From Butyrivibrio sp. (GTDB lineage: Bacteria; Bacillota; Clostridia; Lachnospirales; Lachnospiraceae), in NCBI GenBank assembly GCA_015056565.1, contig SVGB01000011.1, positions 1 to 64,000 of the forward strand: a DNA stretch of 64,000 nucleotides. The letters are read 5' to 3'. Below are positions 17,236 through 26,536 of the stretch, in pieces. Under the pieces are notes generated by a model that saw only the letters and a list, made by a program, of their open reading frames with translations, did no database searches and had not been told where the DNA came from. Positions within the stretch are counted from its first letter, which is position 1. Each line of letters starts with the position of its first letter. The translations under genes and the position numbers were made by a program.

Positions 17236-20200
17236 TCACCACTCCTTCAAAAGAGTATACGCGTTTTTGTAGTTTGCTCTCCTGCCACTTTTTAGCAGTT
17301 CCGAAAGCTGGTCTTTTACTTCCGGAAGAGTTATCACATTTCCCACGACATCACTGTACCTGCTTCCGCTTCCTGCAATGATCTCTTCAAGGATTGTATC
17401 GATACTCTTACCTGTAGCATAGCTTCTTCCAATGGTATCAGTCGCGGCATCGATAGAATCCGCAATGGATATTATGTCTATGAATACTTTTACATTTTTG
17501 TAGCTGTTTTCAGGAACATCAGGATATCCTCTGCTACCGTCATACCAAAGATGGTGACTGAGGGCAGCATCAGCATATCTCTTTGTAGACTCATGGGAAA
17601 GAAGCATATCTGCCCCAACCTGGGGATGATGCTTTAAAAGTGCAAACTCAGAATCAAAAAGCTTTCTGCCATAAACAGAAATTGTATCGATCATAGGCAG
17701 TTTACCAAAGTCATGGCATACAGCCGCATGGTAAATATAGTCAAGAGCACTCTCCCTGTTTTTCGATATATCTTTTCCCTTTCCTGAGTATAAGCAACCA
17801 TCAAAAGCAGAAGGACTCATATCAATCATTGCTTCACAGATAAGCCTGCTAATATCGGCAACCATCCTGCTGTGAACGTAAGTAGGCGGATGAAGAGCCG
17901 CAAGACTTCTAAGTCCCATCTCTTCAAAAGTCATAACTCCCTCTATCTCACGGAAATGATATAGAATTTCCGCAAAATACTCCAGCATAAGGCTGTAATT
18001 ATCTACACCCGTGGCATGAAGTGCATAGCTCAACAATTTCTCATACATCACAAGCAGCTCATTGTACTCATCTCCATCAGGCTCGTCCTTATTAAGTTCA
18101 AAGCTCATAAGATATTCAAGAGGAACTAAAACATTGGCAAGCACATTATAAAAATCATAGCCACGTTCCTCCGCTCTATCATAAATATCAAGCAGCCATT
18201 TTCTATATTCTCTGGCATCTATCCTGCCTGATAAGAATCTGTTTCTGGAAAGAAGTATCTCAAGTCCTGACACGTCAAGAATATCACTGTTTCCCTTGAC
18301 GTCTTTTTTCCAAAGAGCTTCAAGATCATCCATATAGTTGGCAATGATAACAAGGTCCTGCCCCTCAAAGCCTCTGGTATTTCCACACTCAGTTTCCTGC
18401 CCTATATACTCAAGGGCACGCAGGTTGTGATAATTCCAGTCTTTTTCCGAATAGTTATCAGCATAAAGCGAATTCTTGCAAAGCTCAAGAGATCTGCGGA
18501 GAGTCTCAAGACTTTCTTTGTTAAGATACTTATCAAGGCCCCTTATTTCATACATTACAGTGTCATATCTGGAATGCATTAGAACCAGCTTTCTTGAAGC
18601 CGGATCTGTCAGAGACTGAAACTTATCCTTTTCAAGGAACATTGCCATCTTTCTTGCAACCTCAAGACCTTCAAGCCTATATCCATCCAAAAGACTTACA
18701 GCTGATTTCATTCTTTTTGACTGATGTGCAAGCTCATAACAGGCAATAATGTGCATATCCAGCTGGCGTATCAGATAGTTTTGATCGTCTTTCTTTTCAG
18801 CCTCTTCAAGCAACCTTCCTGAAACCATGTGAAAAAGCTGACAGTCAAGATCACCAAGCTGCTGTCCGTTTACCAGCTCCCTGCAAAAGGTAAAAAGGCT
18901 AGATGCTTCACCATCACTAAGAGGAGTGGATGATTCTATCATGGGATAAAGAATATTCTCCAAAAATTCCCTGTTCTTCTCCGCCAGATTTCTTATCTCA
19001 GTGAAATTCTCAGTAAGGACCTCTTCATAGGAATCCGCATCATCGATATCAGATATCTTCGGACTTGATAATATCCTGATCCTTGCTGTCCTCTTTACAA
19101 ACTCATCCAGTATTGTGTCAAAATCTGCAGGAGCACCTTCTCTTATGTCCATTAGAAGCTCATAGACATTTATATAAAGCTCGGCCTTTCTCTTTTTAAT
19201 AAATCTCTCAATCCTGCCTATGCTTCCTGCATCTGATAATAAATCAAAAATGCTCTCATCCGGCTCGGTAGCATTTCGAACTTCCTTATCCATGCTCTTA
19301 GCAGTGCTAATGATTCTGTATATCAGATCATCATCTGCCTGCATGTCCCTTGCATCAAATCTTTGATAATTTCCATCCATGTGGTATCTTCTATACTGCT
19401 CAAGGATTATATGGGAATAAGACCTGGTAGACTCATGTTTATTAAGCAGATCAAATGCAGACAAAGGATGAAGATCAATAAGGAATCTCTCATCATCTGT
19501 AAGCTCTCTGGCATAATTGATGCAGGTATCCATCATATAAAGATTACCGACGTTGAAATTCATAGCGCAATGGTACAGTTTGTCATAGAAAGTCTCATCT
19601 ATTGTATAACTTTCAAAAAGACTCCTCTTATTCTTGTACAGTTCTTTAAGTATGAACATCGAAACATCCGCCGTAAGACAGCTTTCAACATAGGATGCCG
19701 GGTGAAGAGCAGCCATGCAGCTAAGACTCATGCTCTCAATGCTCATACCGCCCTTAAGCTCGATAAAGCGATCCAAAAAAGCCGCAATATACTCCATAAA
19801 GAAAGAAAACGATCCCTCTCCTGTGGCTCCCAAAATGTATGCTTTTAACCTTGCATAGAACATAGATAATACATCTGCTACAAGATATGCATTGTCCTGG
19901 CTGACTGTGGCAAGATACTCAATTGGCACATAAACATTGGCCATTATTGAGTACATGTCATAATCTGCATTTGTATATTTTTCATATATGGCTAAAAGAT
20001 TTTTTCTGTACTCTTCAAGAGATTGAAAACCCGAGTAATAGGCATTTCTTGAAACAATAAGCTCATATTGAACTCTGGCAACGATCTTTTCTGATCTTGC
20101 CTCATCACGGCTCCATATGTTCTCAAAAAGCTTCATAAAGCCATATACCCTTGCACACTGCTCCCTGGTCAGTTTCCATGCATTGCCATTTTCCGTTAGC

Positions 20201-20955
20201 TGTCCCATGTGCTCAAGAGATCTGAGTCTGTATCTGTCCCAATCATTTCCGGGTGTGTTTTCGATATAAAACGGATCGTCTGCGATTTCCAATGTTTTAA
20301 CAAGAGCATCTATCCTCTTGTCATTAATAGTCTCATCAGTTGTATCATACGTATCGTATAGTGCAGCAAAAAACCTCGCCTGCCCCAGTATCTCTTTTCG
20401 CCTGGTCACATCACTGATCTTGAGATATCTGTCATGCTCGAGATATGAAAGTATAGTATCTGCAGCCCTGAGGCCTTCATGCTGATAAAAACTGATAAGT
20501 TCGTTTTCCGGCCTTTTGACGCGATTTACGCGGTTCATGTTGTAATAAGCCGCGTAAATAAGAAGATTGGATTGCCTTACTATATCTTCATCATTACCAG
20601 TAAAAAGGGCATTATCAAAAAGTCTTCTCTCCACGGTAAAAGCCAGGGAAAGATCCAGATCCTCCACAGGCCATGGGTTTAGAAGAAATGAAGTGAATTT
20701 AGTAAGGACTTCAACCACCTCAGCCGAAATGACCCCCTCGGAGTTTATTACAGGGTAAAGAAAAGTATCCAGGATCTCTTTATTCTCAGAAAACAAGCCC
20801 TTTATTATCTGGTTTCTGTCCCGAATATCCCTGTAATACCCCTTGGCGCTGCCTATGCCTTCAGTATGCGCCATGGAAAGTTTTCTAACCTCATATGTGT
20901 TTTTAATATACTTATCAAGCTGGTCTTTTAGTTTTGCGGCACTATTCATGGACAA
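17236..20955 (-). CDS. Giant protein with two tandem HD-GYP-type halves, the first degenerate
   Basis: 1239 residues made of two homologous halves of about 620. Each has a helical region (paired examples: ILDTFLYPVINS / FLENILYPMIES; YRLRSLEHMGQLTENGN / YHNLRALEYIGQETECGN; VYVPIEYL / VLVPLEYL; AALHPASYVES / AALHPPTYVHS) followed by an HD module. The C-terminal HD keeps HDFGK (near 1080), HHPQVGADM, HHLWYDGSRGYP (near 1142), typical of cyclic-di-GMP HD-GYP phosphodiesterases. The N-terminal HD has lost them (NFNVGN, DLHP, YHMDGNY). No signal peptide or membrane helix. TTG at 20955 has GAGG five bases upstream; ATG at 20949 is the alternative. Function as a phosphodiesterase or HD-domain hydrolase is inferred. 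Confidence 0.8.
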   Translation of the reverse strand: MSMNSAAKLKDQLDKYIKNTYEVRKLSMAHTEGIGSAKGYYRDIRDRNQIIKGLFSENKEILDTFLYPVINSEGVISAEVVEVLTKFTSFLLNPWPVEDLDLSLAFTVERRLFDNALFTGNDEDIVRQSNLLIYAAYYNMNRVNRVKRPENELISFYQHEGLRAADTILSYLEHDRYLKISDVTRRKEILGQARFFAALYDTYDTTDETINDKRIDALVKTLEIADDPFYIENTPGNDWDRYRLRSLEHMGQLTENGNAWKLTREQCARVYGFMKLFENIWSRDEARSEKIVARVQYELIVSRNAYYSGFQSLEEYRKNLLAIYEKYTNADYDMYSIMANVYVPIEYLATVSQDNAYLVADVLSMFYARLKAYILGATGEGSFSFFMEYIAAFLDRFIELKGGMSIESMSLSCMAALHPASYVESCLTADVSMFILKELYKNKRSLFESYTIDETFYDKLYHCAMNFNVGNLYMMDTCINYARELTDDERFLIDLHPLSAFDLLNKHESTRSYSHIILEQYRRYHMDGNYQRFDARDMQADDDLIYRIISTAKSMDKEVRNATEPDESIFDLLSDAGSIGRIERFIKKRKAELYINVYELLMDIREGAPADFDTILDEFVKRTARIRILSSPKISDIDDADSYEEVLTENFTEIRNLAEKNREFLENILYPMIESSTPLSDGEASSLFTFCRELVNGQQLGDLDCQLFHMVSGRLLEEAEKKDDQNYLIRQLDMHIIACYELAHQSKRMKSAVSLLDGYRLEGLEVARKMAMFLEKDKFQSLTDPASRKLVLMHSRYDTVMYEIRGLDKYLNKESLETLRRSLELCKNSLYADNYSEKDWNYHNLRALEYIGQETECGNTRGFEGQDLVIIANYMDDLEALWKKDVKGNSDILDVSGLEILLSRNRFLSGRIDAREYRKWLLDIYDRAEERGYDFYNVLANVLVPLEYLMSFELNKDEPDGDEYNELLVMYEKLLSYALHATGVDNYSLMLEYFAEILYHFREIEGVMTFEEMGLRSLAALHPPTYVHSRMVADISRLICEAMIDMSPSAFDGCLYSGKGKDISKNRESALDYIYHAAVCHDFGKLPMIDTISVYGRKLFDSEFALLKHHPQVGADMLLSHESTKRYADAALSHHLWYDGSRGYPDVPENSYKNVKVFIDIISIADSIDAATDTIGRSYATGKSIDTILEEIIAGSGSRYSDVVGNVITLPEVKDQLSELLKSGRRANYKNAYTLLKEW

Positions 20956-20962
20956 ACAAGCC

Positions 20963-23029
20963 TCACATTCTCATGGCGACTTCGTAAGCTCTCCAAATTA
21001 CAGTTCTAAGATTTCCTACCTTTTGACAATCCCCAACGTAGTCCATGTTGCTGGTCCTGTCGTTTTCCTTGGTGACAGGGTCAGGGATATAGCCTGCGCT
21101 GCTGATTACGCTGTCACAGGCGATCTCTATCTCTTTTCCATCCTTGTCTGTGCAGATGATGGAGCCGTCCCGAACCTCTTTAAGCGATGTCTCAAGGTAC
21201 ACAGGAGTCTTGTGAAGAGCAAAGTACTCGCGAAGGTATGAGCTGTTGGCAAGACAAACTCCGGTCTGGGAAACAAGATCATCCTTCATCTCAACGATAA
21301 TAGGCTCCTTGCCCATAAGAGCCAGTTCATAGGCGATCTCACATCCAGTAAGACCTCCGCCGATAACTGCAACCTTTTGGCCAACCTCTGCTCCCCTTAG
21401 GAACTCGCAGGCCTCTATCATCTTCTCATGACCAGGAACGCTCTTAAGTATCCTTGGCTTTGAACCTGTTGCGATTATGATATCGCTCTTTCTTCCAAAC
21501 TTCCTCGGGTCATCAATATTTGTATTTAAATGTACTTCAACGCCCAGAACATCCATCTGCCTTCTGTACCAGGCAAGAAGATCACGGAGCTTACCTTTAT
21601 AGGACTCGGCGCTGGCTGCGATGAAGGTTCCGCCAAGCTCGCCGCTCTTTTCATAGATAATGGGATTATGGCCCCTGAGCTTAAGTACTCTTGCGCACTC
21701 CATTCCACCTATGCCGCCGCCAACGATGTGTATGGTCTTAGGGTGTTTAGCCTTCCTGATATAGTGCTTGTCGGTCTGCATTGTCTCAGCGTTTACTGCG
21801 CATCTTGCAAGGTGCAAAGAATCTGAAAGGGCCTGATCATTGGGAACGCCCTTGTAATGGCACATGTTAAAGCAGCCATTGTGGCACAGGATACATGGCC
21901 TTATATCTTCCTCTCTTCCCTCCATGAGCTTGGTCACCCACTCAGTATCTGCAAGGAAAGGTCTTGCAAATCCTGCTCCGTCAATCTCACCTGATGCAAT
22001 AGCATCAGCAGCAACCCTTGGGTCCATCCTTCCAGCACAGACCACCGGAACATCAACCTGTTTTCGAAGATTTATAACATCCTGAAGGTTACAGTTTTCC
22101 GGCATGTAGATCGGAGGATGTGCCCAGTACCAGGCATCATAGGTTCCGTTGTCGCAGTTGAGCATGTCGTAGCCAGCTTCCTTAAGATACTTGGCAGCCT
22201 TAACTGACTCCTCAAAGTCCCTTCCTGCTTCTACGTAGGTCTCTCCGGGAAGAGCGCCTTGCCTCATTCCCTTGGTCTTACTGATCACGCTGTAGCGAAG
22301 GGAAACAGGGAAGTCGCTTCCGCACTGCTTCTTGATCTCCTGAACGATTTCGACAGCAAAACGATATCTGTTTTCAAAAGAGCCGCCGTACTCATCTGTT
22401 CTCTTGTTGACATAGGGAAGTGTGAACTGATCAAGAAGATAGCCTTCATGAACAGCGTGAACTTCAACGCCGTCAACACCTGCATCCTTAAGGAGCTTGG
22501 CACACTTTCCAAAAGCAGTAACGTACTCTTTTATCTCATTTATAGTAAGAGCCCTTGAAGGCACCTTGTCTGACCATCTGTTAGGTGATGGGCTTGCGGA
22601 TGCAGTTATCTTATTAAGGTCCATAAAGGGCTTTGAAAGAACCCTGAGCGCAGGGTTTGTGTAGAGCTTTTCCATCATGCTGCTGATGGTAAAAGACCTG
22701 CCAAATCCGGCAGTGAGCTGAACAAAGAGCTTGGCTCCTGTCTTGTGAAACTCTGGCATCCACTTGGCAAGGTCCTGATACATCTGCTTGTTTGAATAGA
22801 GCCACTGCCCAAACATAGGGTTATATACAGGCTGGCATCCAGGCAGCACAAGGCCTGCATTGTTCCTGGCAACCTTTAAGATAAACTCTGCCCCTGCCTT
22901 ATCAAAATGATTTTTCTCCATCCATCCAAAAAGATCTGTTCCTCCCATGGATGTAAGAACGATCCTGTTTTTTATCTGACATTTTCCAATCTTCCAAGGT
23001 GTAAAAAGTGGCTGTAGTCTCTGATCCAT
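20963..23029 (-). CDS. Flavin oxidoreductase, old yellow enzyme / 2-enoate reductase type
   Basis: 688 residues. An N-terminal FMN-binding TIM barrel (residues 1-360; IKNRIVLTSMGG, GVDGVEVHAVHEGYLLDQF) is followed by a four-cysteine [4Fe-4S] motif near 380 (CILCHNGCFNMC, fourth Cys in HLARCAVN) and then FAD and NAD(H) domains (HIVGGGIGGMECARVL near 432; VAVIGGGLTGCEIAYELA). This matches the family of 2,4-dienoyl-CoA reductase FadH, BaiCD/BaiH and enoate reductases, which reduce activated C=C bonds. The substrate is not determinable. It is seven bases upstream of the HD gene, so they share a transcript. Confidence 0.9.
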   Translation of the reverse strand: MDQRLQPLFTPWKIGKCQIKNRIVLTSMGGTDLFGWMEKNHFDKAGAEFILKVARNNAGLVLPGCQPVYNPMFGQWLYSNKQMYQDLAKWMPEFHKTGAKLFVQLTAGFGRSFTISSMMEKLYTNPALRVLSKPFMDLNKITASASPSPNRWSDKVPSRALTINEIKEYVTAFGKCAKLLKDAGVDGVEVHAVHEGYLLDQFTLPYVNKRTDEYGGSFENRYRFAVEIVQEIKKQCGSDFPVSLRYSVISKTKGMRQGALPGETYVEAGRDFEESVKAAKYLKEAGYDMLNCDNGTYDAWYWAHPPIYMPENCNLQDVINLRKQVDVPVVCAGRMDPRVAADAIASGEIDGAGFARPFLADTEWVTKLMEGREEDIRPCILCHNGCFNMCHYKGVPNDQALSDSLHLARCAVNAETMQTDKHYIRKAKHPKTIHIVGGGIGGMECARVLKLRGHNPIIYEKSGELGGTFIAASAESYKGKLRDLLAWYRRQMDVLGVEVHLNTNIDDPRKFGRKSDIIIATGSKPRILKSVPGHEKMIEACEFLRGAEVGQKVAVIGGGLTGCEIAYELALMGKEPIIVEMKDDLVSQTGVCLANSSYLREYFALHKTPVYLETSLKEVRDGSIICTDKDGKEIEIACDSVISSAGYIPDPVTKENDRTSNMDYVGDCQKVGNLRTVIWRAYEVAMRM

Positions 23030-23066
23030 AATGTCTCTCCCGGATAATTATTTAAAGCTGATATTC

Positions 23067-23915
23067 TCAAATCTCAAAATAAGTCTTTATCTGTGACAGC
23101 TTCTCTTTTCCAGCTGCACGCCCAAGCTCATAGACTCTTTCTATCTCTTTTGGGTCCTTCTCAACGGGGTTTATGTTAAGTGGCTCCTTTGGTCTTATTA
23201 CCACCACTTCCCCTGCTTTTTCTTTTTCTCTGATATATCTCTTTTCCTCGTTGTACATAAGATGGCGCTTGTCCATGCACTCTACCATGGCAGGATACTT
23301 CCTGTACACTGCCTTAACAAGCGGCATAAACTTCTGCTGGCCCTTAATGTAATCTATGGGCTGAGTCTCAATGACAAGTATCTTGTCGTACCCCTTGCCT
23401 TCCATGAACTTTAACGGAATTGAATCAGAAGTTCCGCCATCTAAGTATTTTCCGCCGTCAATATTTACAATGCGTGATACAAGGGGCATTGAGGCTGATG
23501 CCTGTATCCATTTAAGATCACCCGTCCTTCCATCTGTGCATTTATGGTACACAGGTGCACCTTTCTCAACATCAGTAGCCACGCAGTAAAATTCCATCGG
23601 ATTTTCTTCAAAAGCCTTCTCATCCCACTTATCAAGTCTGTGAGGCAGCTCATCGTAGCAAAATGGTACGTTATAGATATCTCCTGAAAGCACCAGTGAT
23701 CTTATACTGTGATATCTCTTATCACTACAATATTTTTTATTATACCTGTAGGCTCTTCCTATCTGGTGGGACTTAAGATTACATCCAAATGTGGCCCCTG
23801 CCGATACTCCCACTGCTCCGTCAAAAGATATTCCTTCTTCCATAAGGACGTCCAAAACACCGCAGGTAAACATCCCGCGCATGGCTCCGCCCTCCATCAC
23901 TATGCCCTTTCTCAT
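23067..23915 (-). CDS. Patatin-like phospholipase, YjjU type
   Basis: 282 residues. The oxyanion segment VMEGGAMRGMFTCGVLDVL, the nucleophile elbow GVSAG and the dyad Asp in NIDGGKYLDGG define a patatin-like lipase/acyl hydrolase. It has no signal peptide, so it acts inside the cell or at the inner membrane face. The ATG at 23915 has AAAGG nine bases upstream; the ATG at 23924 is almost on top of that site. It lies 37 bases upstream of the flavoprotein gene on the same strand. Confidence 0.88.
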   Translation of the reverse strand: MRKGIVMEGGAMRGMFTCGVLDVLMEEGISFDGAVGVSAGATFGCNLKSHQIGRAYRYNKKYCSDKRYHSIRSLVLSGDIYNVPFCYDELPHRLDKWDEKAFEENPMEFYCVATDVEKGAPVYHKCTDGRTGDLKWIQASASMPLVSRIVNIDGGKYLDGGTSDSIPLKFMEGKGYDKILVIETQPIDYIKGQQKFMPLVKAVYRKYPAMVECMDKRHLMYNEEKRYIREKEKAGEVVVIRPKEPLNINPVEKDPKEIERVYELGRAAGKEKLSQIKTYFEI

Positions 23916-23961
23916 GGCTTTCATCCTTTCAAATCACTAACTTTCATTATATACCAAAAAA

Positions 23962-23981
23962 GGCGCCCCGTTAAGGGCGCC
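23962..23981 (-). terminator. Terminator after the secreted-protein gene
   Basis: A GC-rich 7-bp stem (GGCGCCC / GGGCGCC) with a six-base loop is followed on the minus strand by TTTTTTGG. It separates the 23997-24677 gene from the patatin gene. Confidence 0.85.
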
Positions 23982-23996
23982 ATGACCGGTCTTGTA

Positions 23997-24677
23997 TCAG
24001 GTATCTGCAGGAAGTGGGATGTTTGATACTGAGGTGTATGTAACCACAACATCATCGTAATCGGAGACGTTCATGCCCACCACCTGGTAATTGGTGCTGC
24101 CACCGCGGAAAGTGGTTCCAAGATCAGCAATGTTTACTGTATCGAAAGCTATAGGCTTTCCATTTTTAAGGAAAATAGTGCGAACACCTACTCCCTGAAT
24201 ATCATACTTTGAATAGTTAGTTGCAGACAATTCAACAATGTGGCCATTTCTCTTGGCATTTACAGAAACCTGCGAATACGCGCACTTGTCTGTTGGCAAA
24301 ACGTTGTAGTCATACTCAAAGCTTGCTGCCTTTCGGATTGACTCCTGGCTAAACTGTCCGTAGAGAATAAACTGCTGGCCATTTTTTACTGCGTCAGAGT
24401 AATCATTGACCCTTCTTAGCACTGTTCCGCCGCTGTCCTTGGCCAGGAAATCGGCGCTTATTGCAATGTCGCTACCAGTGTTATTAGTTGCCACAACCAC
24501 GTAGTATGTAAAATAGCCCATTCCATCAGGAATGAGATACTCGTCGTCAATTGTGATCCCGGAAGAAACCTCTTTTTCGGCGTATGCTGTTTTTGCGGGA
24601 ATCAAGTCGGATTCGATAGATAAGGCAGAAATGATCATCCCCATAGCGACAATTACTGAAAAAATTCTCTTCTTCAT
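23997..24677 (-). CDS. Secreted protein of unknown function
   Basis: 226 residues. A signal peptide (MKKRIFSVIVAMGMIISAL...) probably ends near TAYAEKEV. The mature part is beta-strand rich, with two similar stretches of the kind YYVVVATNNTGSDIAISADF and VELSATNYSKYDIQGVGVR, suggesting two immunoglobulin-like or FxLYD-like domains; this is a guess from strand pattern. The start at 24677 has GGAGGAG six bases upstream, and the longer reading would enter a terminator. It has its own terminator on either side and no operon partner. Confidence 0.7.
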   Translation of the reverse strand: MKKRIFSVIVAMGMIISALSIESDLIPAKTAYAEKEVSSGITIDDEYLIPDGMGYFTYYVVVATNNTGSDIAISADFLAKDSGGTVLRRVNDYSDAVKNGQQFILYGQFSQESIRKAASFEYDYNVLPTDKCAYSQVSVNAKRNGHIVELSATNYSKYDIQGVGVRTIFLKNGKPIAFDTVNIADLGTTFRGGSTNYQVVGMNVSDYDDVVVTYTSVSNIPLPADT

Positions 24678-24740
24678 AGCCTTCTCCTCCGACAAAAGAT
24701 TTGTAACTTTTTCCTCGTTACATAAATAATTATCGGAGAA

Positions 24741-24775
24741 AAAAGTGCCATTTTCCATAGGAAAACAGCACTTTT
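24741..24775 (-). terminator. Terminator after the GT39-like gene
   Basis: A 16-bp near-perfect stem (AAAAGTGC.GTTTTCC with its complement) with a three-base loop is flanked by A and T runs on both sides, so it can terminate the leftward transcript and could work in both directions. Confidence 0.85.
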
Positions 24776-24812
24776 AATTGTCTTTTAAGAAAGGTTCCAA
24801 TTGGTTTAGAAA

Positions 24813-26528
24813 CTACTTGTAGAGCACGTGGTATCCACCAAAATCTTCCTCAGTAAACATGCTTATGTCAGAGAACTTGTTCCTGTCATCGCTTGATACA
24901 ACGAAGACATCGCCCTCGTATTCCTTAGAATTCACATCCTGTGGGAGTTCAAAAATGAAGTTACCAAAACTTCCAGCAATTCTGAACTCTGCCGTCTCAT
25001 CCTTGTACATAACTGTACTGGTAAAGCGGTTTGGATCATAGTTGTTGTAGTAAAGCGCGATCATAAAGGGAGCTGCCAGACCATCATAGGTTGAACGTAT
25101 AGTCCTGTCGTCTCCTGCGATCTCATAAGCTCTTTTAATAGCATCTCCATATCCCGGCATGAAGATACTGATGGTCCACCTGTTATACTGCGTGAAGTAG
25201 TCCCTGGTAAAAGAAACTCCTCCAAGCAAAAGGATCATGGTAAGCACGATAGCTGCTGCTCTTCCCAGGTTTTCAAATACGAACACAGCTCCACGAACAA
25301 AGAAATAGATAAGTGGAATAAAGAGCATCACAAGCCTCTGAATATCCGGAAGGATCACCATATCCAGCAGGACATTTCCTAAAGTAACAAAGATAAACAT
25401 GGCATTTAATATCCCGCCCTGTCTACCTTTGTCGTCATCTTTGGAAAAGAGCTCTTTTACCCCTATAACAAATCCCAAAAAAGTCACAGGGAATGTAAAT
25501 TCAAAAAGCGTAGCATAGCCTGGCAGGTAGTGTGCAATGGTGTTTTTCTCATTGCCAACACTTATGGTCAAAAGAAGGTCCTTAAGATTTCCAAGTATCC
25601 CTTTGAAAAATCCTCCTCCCAAAGATACAAAAGCTTCTCCCGTCCTTTTGGCAGTAAACCTGTTAAAGGTCACCACATCAGTGATTATCTCTGGAACCCC
25701 AAGATAGTTCACTGCATAGAACAGTAAAAGGGGCGCAAAGACCACCAGGAAAGTAACAAACGAATAAACAAGCTGCGGGATTGTCAGGCTCTTATTCTTA
25801 ACTGAATATATTGCGATCAAAAACAGTGTCACCGGAACAACTATAGTTGCCGCACCGTAGCTGTACATACAAAGCGCAAAAGAAGCAGCACTTAAGCAGT
25901 AAATTACGCTGCTCTTCTTTTTTGATGCCAGCAAATACAGATATACAGACAATATCAGGTTAAAGGGCATTATATTGCTGTCAAGGCTCCAGCGGGAAAG
26001 TATCACGTGCCAGGGACTGATTGCAAGAAACGCTGCTCCCAGAAGTGATGCCTCATTCCTGTAGCTCTTTTCCTCAAAGCCAAGCCTTAATGTCTTGTAG
26101 AAAAGAAATACTGTAAGGATACCGCAAACTGCGGGAATCAGGCGGAGCTTAAGGATTCCTGGTCCAAACAGAGCGATTGAAATAACGTTCAGGTAAATAA
26201 GAAGCGGACTTCCGCCACCACATCCCCAGGTTATTGGATAGACCGGGAAGTGATAACCATCTCTGTCTATTCCGAAATTTGACAGGATATAGGCTTCGTA
26301 GCCAATTGATGCTTCATCCTGCTGAAGGCCGTAGGGTACAGTTCCAAGCTTATATAGTCTTAGGGCTGCTGCCACAAGCATCACCACTACAAAAGAAATC
26401 CTTAAAGCCTTGTCACTTAGATGGATCCCAGCTTTCTTTTTCCCTGAAAAATAAAAATATAAGGCTGCCCCACCCATAAGGATGTAGGCAGCCATAGCTA
26501 TATAGTTGTAGTAATCTATAAGTCTCAT
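24813..26528 (-). CDS. Membrane glycosyltransferase, GT39/ArnT-PMT-like
   Basis: 571 residues with about 10-12 membrane helices. The first extracytoplasmic loop has the acidic pair expected of dolichyl/undecaprenyl-phosphate sugar-dependent transferases (GLQQDEASIGYEAY, near residue 75). The C-terminal 100 residues are soluble. The family moves a sugar from a lipid carrier to protein, lipid or wall polymer outside the membrane. It lies 8 bases after the DUF5722 gene, so the two are co-transcribed. Confidence 0.82.
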   Translation of the reverse strand: MRLIDYYNYIAMAAYILMGGAALYFYFSGKKKAGIHLSDKALRISFVVVMLVAAALRLYKLGTVPYGLQQDEASIGYEAYILSNFGIDRDGYHFPVYPITWGCGGGSPLLIYLNVISIALFGPGILKLRLIPAVCGILTVFLFYKTLRLGFEEKSYRNEASLLGAAFLAISPWHVILSRWSLDSNIMPFNLILSVYLYLLASKKKSSVIYCLSAASFALCMYSYGAATIVVPVTLFLIAIYSVKNKSLTIPQLVYSFVTFLVVFAPLLLFYAVNYLGVPEIITDVVTFNRFTAKRTGEAFVSLGGGFFKGILGNLKDLLLTISVGNEKNTIAHYLPGYATLFEFTFPVTFLGFVIGVKELFSKDDDKGRQGGILNAMFIFVTLGNVLLDMVILPDIQRLVMLFIPLIYFFVRGAVFVFENLGRAAAIVLTMILLLGGVSFTRDYFTQYNRWTISIFMPGYGDAIKRAYEIAGDDRTIRSTYDGLAAPFMIALYYNNYDPNRFTSTVMYKDETAEFRIAGSFGNFIFELPQDVNSKEYEGDVFVVSSDDRNKFSDISMFTEEDFGGYHVLYK

Positions 26529-26536
26529 ATTAAGTC

